8,221 nt of DNA from an uncultured Chloroflexota bacterium. Its GTDB lineage: Bacteria; Chloroflexota; Dehalococcoidia; CAUJGQ01. Location of the stretch: positions 1 to 8,221 of the forward strand of contig CALFMN010000210.1 in NCBI GenBank assembly GCA_937879875.1, read 5' to 3'. The position numbers were made by a program, and so were the translations under genes. The notes beneath the pieces are model-generated. The model saw only the letters and a program-made list of their open reading frames with translations. It was not told the DNA's origin and did not search any database. Shown here one piece after another: positions 4,062 through 8,221 of this stretch. Every line of letters starts with the position of its first letter. Position 1 is the first letter of the stretch.

Positions 4062-5303
4062 ATGTACAGCGGACTGATCTCGGAACTCGGCCTCATCGAA
4101 TCCGGCCGCGAGACGGAGGAGGGCATCCTGCTCACCGTGCTCGCGCCGGAAACGGCGGTGCGGCTGCGGCCGCTGGGCTCGGTCGCGGTCGCCGGCACCT
4201 GTCTCACGGCGCTCGCCTGCGACGGGGATCGCTTCAGCGTGCTCGTCGGCGCGGAGTCGGCGGCGCGCACCACGTTGCGCCCGCCGCTCGACGGCCAACG
4301 CGTCAACCTCGAGTTGCCGCTGCGCGCCGGCGACCCGCTCGACGGGCATCTGGTGCAGGGGCATGTGGACGGTACGGCGACGGTGGTCTCGCGGCGGCGC
4401 GAGGGCGGCGTGGAGTACGTCTGGTTTCGGCCCAATAAGCGGCTGTTGCAGGAGATCGTGCCCAAAGGCTCCGTCGCGGTCGATGGCGTCAGCCTCACCG
4501 TGGTGGAGGTGAACAAAGGCGCCTTCTCCGTGGCGCTGATTCCGGAAACGCTGCGCCGCACCACGCTCGCGGCACTGCAGCCGGGCGAACGCGCGAACGT
4601 CGAAACCGACGTGATGCCAAAGTACGCGCATCGCTTCGGCCACGCGCCGCGGCCGGCGCTCGCCTGGGCGGGGCTGCGCCGCGGGCGCGAAGCCGCGGAG
4701 ATGGCGATCGCGGCGATCGCCGCGGGCGGCAAGGTGATCGTCTGGGACCCGGCGCGCGAGGGCGAAGGCGACGTGATCATGGCGGCGGACCGCGTTTCGC
4801 CGGCCGACATCAACTTCATGATGACGCACGTGCGCGGCCTGCTCTGCGCGCCGACGGATGCGGCGCTGCTGGCGCGGCTGGCTATCGCGCCCATACCCGG
4901 CGACGGCGACCATCATGGCACCGCCTTCATGGTGCCGATCGATGCGGCCGCAGGCACGACCACCGGCATTCCCGCCAGCGAGCGAGCCTTGACGCTGCGT
5001 CTGCTCGCCAGCTCGGCGGCGCGGCCGCAGTCGTTCGTGCGGCCGGGGCACGTCTTGCCGCTGGCCGCCCATCCGCGCGGGCTTGCGGCCCGGCAAGGCC
5101 ACACGGAGGCGGCCGTGGCGCTGGCGCGCTGGGCGGGCCGACCGCCGGTGGCGCTCTGCTGCGAGGTGGCCGCGGCCGACGGCGAGATGGCGCGGCTGCC
5201 GGAGTTGGAGCTGTTCGCGGCCGAGCACGGCCTGCCGCTGGTCGCGATCGAAGACCTTGTAAGCTACGCCCGCGCTGAGGCGGACGCCGCGGTCGCGGTA
5301 TGA
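4062..5303 (+). CDS. riboflavin synthase / DHBP synthase fusion (RibE-RibB)
   Basis: A single 413-residue polypeptide joins two riboflavin enzymes. Residues 1-190 are riboflavin synthase (dismutates two 6,7-dimethyl-8-ribityllumazine). They form two lumazine-binding repeats, MYSGLISELG (1-10) with GSVAVAGTCLTAL (39-51), and DGHLVQGHVDG (94-104) with KGSVAVDGVSLTVVEV (135-150) and LIPETLRRTTL (159-169). Residues about 205-405 are 3,4-dihydroxy-2-butanone-4-phosphate synthase (ribulose-5-phosphate to the four-carbon unit plus formate). Visible landmarks are AREGEGD (231-237, the metal/phosphate acid cluster), GTAFMVPIDAAAGTTTG (286-302), PGHVLPL (328-334), GHTEA (346-350), CCEV (366-369) and a C-terminal IEDLVSYARA. 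Both halves keep their key residues and look functional. No GTP cyclohydrolase II domain follows, unlike the common RibBA fusion. It sits alone behind an FMN riboswitch and is followed by a strong hairpin. Lumazine synthase and the deaminase/reductase must be elsewhere. Confidence 0.95.
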   Translation: MYSGLISELGLIESGRETEEGILLTVLAPETAVRLRPLGSVAVAGTCLTALACDGDRFSVLVGAESAARTTLRPPLDGQRVNLELPLRAGDPLDGHLVQGHVDGTATVVSRRREGGVEYVWFRPNKRLLQEIVPKGSVAVDGVSLTVVEVNKGAFSVALIPETLRRTTLAALQPGERANVETDVMPKYAHRFGHAPRPALAWAGLRRGREAAEMAIAAIAAGGKVIVWDPAREGEGDVIMAADRVSPADINFMMTHVRGLLCAPTDAALLARLAIAPIPGDGDHHGTAFMVPIDAAAGTTTGIPASERALTLRLLASSAARPQSFVRPGHVLPLAAHPRGLAARQGHTEAAVALARWAGRPPVALCCEVAAADGEMARLPELELFAAEHGLPLVAIEDLVSYARAEADAAVAV

Positions 5304-5309
5304 GTGTCT

Positions 5310-5350
5310 GGGCGGCGGGATCAAGCCCGAAGATCCCGCCGCCCGTCTCT
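5310..5350 (+). terminator. strong hairpin terminator after ribE-ribB
   Basis: GGGCGGCGGGATC (5310-5322) pairs perfectly over 13 bp with GATCCCGCCGCCC (5332-5344) around a nine-base loop, seven bases after the stop codon. It is followed by GTCTCTTCC, which is T-rich for this genome but not a true T-run. The position and stability fit an end to the riboflavin transcript. Confidence 0.65.
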
Positions 5351-5405
5351 TCCGCAATGATCATCCACGCAGAGATGTATTCCGGCGTACCGTGCGTTCG
5401 TCCGC

Positions 5406-5411
5406 TATACT
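5406..5411 (+). promoter_or_regulatory. candidate -10 box for the GH26 gene
   Basis: TATACT matches the sigma70 -10 consensus at five of six positions and lies 40 bp before the start codon. No convincing -35 box is seen 16-18 bp upstream, so activator dependence or another sigma factor is possible. The same octamer TATACTGC precedes the oxidoreductase gene. Confidence 0.45.
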
Positions 5412-5450
5412 GCAGCCGCATAGCGGCGGCGGCGGAGGGGGAGGAGTGTG

Positions 5451-6524
5451 ATGATCGCGCGGGTGCTCGTTGCCCTGCTGGCGGTCGCCACGGCCGCCTT
5501 CGGCCAGCGTGTGGCGGCCGCACGCTTGTCTGCCGGCGGCCATATCCTCAGCGACGGCACCTGTGACGCGGCCGGGCAGCCCGCGTTCACGGGCCAATCG
5601 CGCGCCACCGACCCGAACGCCCCGCCCGGCGTGTATCTGGGCGTCTGGCAGCCGGGAGTGCCGGACGATATGAGTCAGCTCGACGCCTTCGAGCGCGATG
5701 CAGGCACCTCGGTAGCGATCGTGATGCTCTGGAACGACTGGGCGGGCAACGGCACGCTCGACGTTGCTGGCCTCTGCGCGATCGCCGATCGCGGCGCCGT
5801 GCCGCTGATCACCTGGATGCCCACCGACTGGCAGGGCGCCGACCCCTCGACTTACAGCCTCAACAGCATCATCGCGGGCAAGCACGACGACTACATCACC
5901 GACTGGGCGCGGCAACTTGCCAACTACGGCGGCCCGGTACTGCTGCGCTTCGCCCACGAGATGAATGGCGACTGGTACGGCTGGGCAAATCGGAACGGCA
6001 ATACTCCCGCGCAGTATGTCGCCGCCTGGCAGCGCGTCCACGACATCTTCGTGGAGCAGGGAGCGAGCAACGTGCAATGGGTCTGGTCGCCCAACGTTGC
6101 AGACGACAGCGCCGTCGACTTCGCGCCCTACTATCCCGGCGACAGCGACGTGGATTGGGTGGCGCTTGACGGCTACAACCGCGGGCCGCAGATCTGGCGC
6201 TGGTTCACGCAAATCTTCGGCTCATCGTACGACCAGCTGACGAAGCTCAGCAGCAAACCGGTGATGATCGCCGAAGTCAGCACCAGCGAAGCACTGCCGC
6301 AGCAGGCCGCGTTGGATGACACCAAGGCGAAATGGATCACCAGCGCCTTCACCGACGAGATCCCCCACCGCTTCCCGGCGATTCGTGCCGTGGTCTGGTT
6401 CAACGAAGACAAGAGCGGCGAGGAGAACGGCGGCTACGACTGGCGCATCGAATCCTCGCGCGCCGCGCAGCGTGCCTTCTCCCGGGCAGCCGCCTCCTCG
6501 TATATCTGGACTAGCTGGCCCTGA
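5451..6524 (+). CDS. secreted glycoside hydrolase family 26 (beta-mannanase-like)
   Basis: This is a 357-residue GH26 (alpha/beta)8-barrel glycosidase, the family of endo-beta-1,4-mannanases that also includes some beta-1,3-xylanases and lichenases; the substrate cannot be fixed from sequence. Catalytic residues are visible: Glu170 in LLRFAHEMNGDWYGW (acid/base) and Glu275 in PVMIAEVSTSE (nucleophile). Other family features are LGVWQPG (64-70), VQWVWSPN (208-215), WVALDGYN (236-243) and VVWFNEDK (314-321). The first 24 or so residues (MIARVLVALLAVATAAFGQR then VAAA) look like a Sec signal peptide, so the enzyme is exported. No carbohydrate-binding module is present. The ATG at 5451 is chosen because GAGGAG ends four bases upstream; the GTG at 5448 is too close to it. 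It is probably its own transcription unit, between a terminator and a gene of unrelated function. Confidence 0.92.
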   Translation: MIARVLVALLAVATAAFGQRVAAARLSAGGHILSDGTCDAAGQPAFTGQSRATDPNAPPGVYLGVWQPGVPDDMSQLDAFERDAGTSVAIVMLWNDWAGNGTLDVAGLCAIADRGAVPLITWMPTDWQGADPSTYSLNSIIAGKHDDYITDWARQLANYGGPVLLRFAHEMNGDWYGWANRNGNTPAQYVAAWQRVHDIFVEQGASNVQWVWSPNVADDSAVDFAPYYPGDSDVDWVALDGYNRGPQIWRWFTQIFGSSYDQLTKLSSKPVMIAEVSTSEALPQQAALDDTKAKWITSAFTDEIPHRFPAIRAVVWFNEDKSGEENGGYDWRIESSRAAQRAFSRAAASSYIWTSWP

Positions 6525-6589
6525 TGCGCTCCCCGCGGGCGGCCGAGCCAGTGCACCGATCCATCCTCCGCACCGCGCAGGGCACGCGG

Positions 6590-6595
6590 TATACT
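6590..6595 (+). promoter_or_regulatory. candidate -10 box for the oxidoreductase gene
   Basis: TATACT lies 55 bp before the ATG in otherwise GC-rich DNA, with the same TATACTGC octamer as before the GH26 gene. No good -35 box is visible at the usual spacing. Confidence 0.45.
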
Positions 6596-6650
6596 GCGCG
6601 CCGGCCGCCGCGGGCTCGCTGAGGCCCGGCGTGCGGCTGGAGGGCTGAGC

Positions 6651-7610
6651 ATGGAGATCTCCTGCGCCTTCGCCACGAGCCCGGATACGCCTCAACACAT
6701 CGCCCTGGCCGAGCGGCTGGGCTACCGCCGCGCCTGGTGCTACGACTCGCCCGCGCTGTACCCGGACGTGTGGATGACGCTGGCGCTGGCGGCCGAGCGC
6801 ACCAGCCGCATCGGCCTCGGCCCCGGCGTGCTCATTCCCAGCCTGCGCCATCCGATGGCGAACGCGGCCGCGATCGCGACGCTGGCGCAGCTGGCGCCGG
6901 TGCGGGTGGCCGTGGCCGTCGGCTCCGGCTTCACCGGCCGGCTGACGTTGGGACAGCGGCCGTTGAAATGGTCGTTCGTGGAGGCGTATGTGCGGGCGCT
7001 GCGCGGCCTGCTGCGCGGTGAAGAGGTCGAATGGGACGGCGCGGTGATGCGCATGCTGCAGCCCGCCGGCTTTGCGCCGGCGCGGCCGATCGACGTACCC
7101 CTGCTGATCGGTGCCGGCGGGCCGAAGGGTCTGGCCACAGCGCGGGCGCTGGGCGATGGCGTCTTCGTGACGCGGCCGCTGAGCGGCTTCGCCTGGGTGG
7201 CCCAGCTTGCCACGGGCACGGTGCTGGAGCCGGGCGAAGCGCCCGGATCGGCGCGTGTCATGGCCGCGGCAGGTCACGGTGCGGCGGTGGCCTATCACGG
7301 CGCCTACGAGCGCGGCGGCATCGAAACCCTGCCGGGCGGCGCTGCCTGGCGCGACCAGATCGAGCGCGTGCCGGCGCGGACGCGTCACCTCGCGATTCAC
7401 GACGGACACCTGATTGCGCCGAACGTGATCGACCGCACGGTGCTGAACGGCGACGTACTGGCTCGCTACGGCGGCGCGCTGGATGCGGCGTCCTGGCGCG
7501 AATGGCTGCAGCGTTGGCAGCAGGAGGGGACGACGGAGCTGGCCTACCAGCCCGCCGGGCCGGACATTCCGCGCGAATTGACTGCCTTCGCGCGCATGGC
7601 CAGCCTGTGA
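6651..7610 (+). CDS. LLM-class (luciferase-like) F420-dependent oxidoreductase
   Basis: This 319-residue protein is a TIM-barrel flavin/F420 oxidoreductase of the bacterial luciferase superfamily. The N-terminal strand MEISCAFATSPD, the ALAERLGYRRAWCYDSP segment (19-34), TSRIGLGPGVLIPSLRHPM (51-69), VAVAVGSGFTGRLTLGQRP (86-104, with the GSGF/GRLTLGQ phosphate-binding region typical of F420 users), VEAYVRALRGLLRGEEVEWDG (from 110) and PLLIGAGGPKGLATARALGDG (150-170) follow the family order. Length is normal. Members use coenzyme F420 or FMN for hydride transfer to varied substrates, so the reaction cannot be named. GGAGG ends seven bases before the ATG. No F420 biosynthesis or partner gene is adjacent; use of F420 rather than FMN is inferred from family resemblance. 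Confidence 0.9.
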   Translation: MEISCAFATSPDTPQHIALAERLGYRRAWCYDSPALYPDVWMTLALAAERTSRIGLGPGVLIPSLRHPMANAAAIATLAQLAPVRVAVAVGSGFTGRLTLGQRPLKWSFVEAYVRALRGLLRGEEVEWDGAVMRMLQPAGFAPARPIDVPLLIGAGGPKGLATARALGDGVFVTRPLSGFAWVAQLATGTVLEPGEAPGSARVMAAAGHGAAVAYHGAYERGGIETLPGGAAWRDQIERVPARTRHLAIHDGHLIAPNVIDRTVLNGDVLARYGGALDAASWREWLQRWQQEGTTELAYQPAGPDIPRELTAFARMASL

Positions 7611-7665
7611 AATCGCGCAGCACTCGTTTATGTTCGGGTAATCGTTTCATACGACAACGAACTGC

Positions 7666-7694
7666 TTGACGATCGTTCGCAGTGGGCTTAGAGT
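7666..7694 (+). promoter_or_regulatory. sigma70-type promoter of mscL
   Basis: TTGACG (7666-7671) and TAGAGT (7689-7694) are separated by exactly 17 bp, predicting a start near 7701 and a 30-nt leader. The -35 box lies between the arms of two small dyads, CGAAC/GTTCG (7658-7662 with 7675-7679) and ACTGC/GCAGT (7661-7665 with 7679-7683), which could be an operator or chance. Confidence 0.65.
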
Positions 7695-7731
7695 ACCGGC
7701 ACGTCACCCCGCGTCACTGAGGAGGCGCACA

Positions 7732-8139
7732 ATGAAGGGTTTCAAGGAGTTCCTGCTACGCGGCAACGTCATCGACCTGGCGGTGGCAATTACCATCGGC
7801 GTCGCGTTCGTCGCCGTGGTGACGGCCTTCGTCAAAGACATCATCACACCGCTGATCGCCGCGATCGGCGGCAAGCCAAACTTCGCCGATCTCAACTTTA
7901 CGATTAACAAGAGCACGTTCCTGTACGGCGACTTCATCAACGCGATCGTGGCGTTTGTGATCATCGCCGCGGTCGTGTACTTCCTGGTCGTGGTGCCGAT
8001 GAACGCGCTGATTCAGCGTTCCCGTCGCCAGCCGCCGAGCGACCCGACCACAAAGCGGTGCCCGGAGTGCCTGAGCGACGTTCCGATCGATGCGCGGCGC
8101 TGCGCCTATTGCACCGCGCTGATCGCCTCGGCGGCGTAG
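7732..8139 (+). CDS. mscL: large-conductance mechanosensitive channel MscL with zinc ribbon
   Basis: MscL opens under membrane tension to release solutes during hypo-osmotic shock. The 135-residue protein has the canonical N-terminus MKGFKEFLLRGNVIDLAVAI with TM1 (about 13-45, VAFVAVVTAFVKDIITPLI), a short external loop (46-68, GGKPNFADLNFTINKSTFLYG), TM2 (about 69-93, INAIVAFVIIAAVVYFLVVV, then PMNAL) and a cytoplasmic tail. Instead of the usual charged bundle helix alone, the tail carries Cys110, Cys113, Cys124 and Cys127 in a C-x2-C-x10-C-x2-C pattern (CPECLSDVPIDARRCAYC), a likely zinc ribbon. The ATG at 7732 is chosen: GGAGG ends six bases upstream, and the predicted promoter would place an upstream start before the transcript begins. 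Confidence 0.96.
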   Translation: MKGFKEFLLRGNVIDLAVAITIGVAFVAVVTAFVKDIITPLIAAIGGKPNFADLNFTINKSTFLYGDFINAIVAFVIIAAVVYFLVVVPMNALIQRSRRQPPSDPTTKRCPECLSDVPIDARRCAYCTALIASAA

Positions 8140-8140
8140 C

Positions 8141-8153
8141 GGGCCGGTGGCCC
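8141..8153 (+). terminator. small GC hairpin after mscL
   Basis: GGGCC-GGT-GGCCC begins two bases after the mscL stop. The stem is only 5 bp and no T-run follows (TCATAACCCCC), so termination here is doubtful. Confidence 0.2.
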
Positions 8154-8207
8154 TCATAACCCCCTTCCCCTTCTCTCCCATACACAAGCGACAGGAGATC
8201 CGCCACG

Positions 8208-8221
8208 ATGGAAGAGCATAT
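8208..8221 (+). CDS. start of an unidentified gene, cut by the window end
   Basis: An ATG at 8208 is followed by codons for Met-Glu-Glu-His. AGGAG at 8193-8197 lies ten bases upstream, and the preceding CCCCTTCCCCTTCTC stretch gives a spacer of 68 bp from mscL. Too little is present to say what the product is. Confidence 0.5.

Noticed and set aside
3984..5357. Long minus-strand open frame opposite ribE-ribB
   Set aside because: Arg/His/Ala-rich shadow translation; the plus-strand frame has two complete enzyme domains, a good RBS and a riboswitch.
7666..7731. Upstream start for mscL adding 22 residues
   Set aside because: It would begin inside the predicted -35 box, upstream of the transcript start, and the canonical MscL N-terminus and RBS are at 7732.
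1..8221. CRISPR array, toxin-antitoxin pair, phage or defence genes
   Set aside because: No regularly spaced repeats and no matching gene pairs or domains were found on either strand; outside the IS the window is housekeeping and metabolic genes.

Overview
This GC-rich window (by eye roughly two-thirds G+C) is bacterial chromosome, with one insertion sequence near its left end. The organism is probably a member of Chloroflexota or another high-GC bacterium. Clues are a methylmalonyl-CoA mutase large subunit without a fused B12 domain, an F420-type luciferase-like oxidoreductase, a tRNA gene without an encoded CCA end and good sigma70-type promoters. The phylum is an inference and cannot be settled without a search.

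Layout. Positions 1-298 hold no intact gene. They contain a possible decayed IS630-type helix-turn-helix fragment on the minus strand and a perfect 19-bp inverted repeat. Positions 299-1381 are a complete IS630-family element on the minus strand, bounded by inverted repeats and a TA target duplication. Its transposase is split over two overlapping frames joined at a run of six A, and it appears degenerate: the first catalytic Asp is Ala, and a probable 1-bp loss removed the native stop. The element sits just upstream of a tRNA-Val(TAC) gene (1499-1572) that keeps its own near-consensus promoter. Next come the methylmalonyl-CoA mutase large subunit (1662-3332), a 729-bp non-coding stretch holding a promoter, an FMN riboswitch and a structured leader, and then a riboflavin synthase/DHBP synthase fusion (4062-5303) closed by a strong hairpin. 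Three separately spaced genes follow: a secreted GH26 glycosidase (5451-6524), a luciferase-like flavin oxidoreductase (6651-7610) and a mechanosensitive channel MscL with a C-terminal zinc ribbon (7732-8139). The first codons of another gene begin at 8208.

How they relate. All genes to the right of the IS run on the plus strand, but intergenic gaps of about 70-730 bp, each with its own promoter-like or RBS signals, suggest mostly single-gene units rather than one operon. The clearest functional unit is the FMN riboswitch plus the ribE-ribB fusion. FMN would feed back on a single polypeptide carrying both the enzyme that makes the four-carbon precursor and the enzyme that makes riboflavin. 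The long leader contains pairings that could hide or expose the ribosome-binding site, which makes it the most interesting regulatory candidate here.
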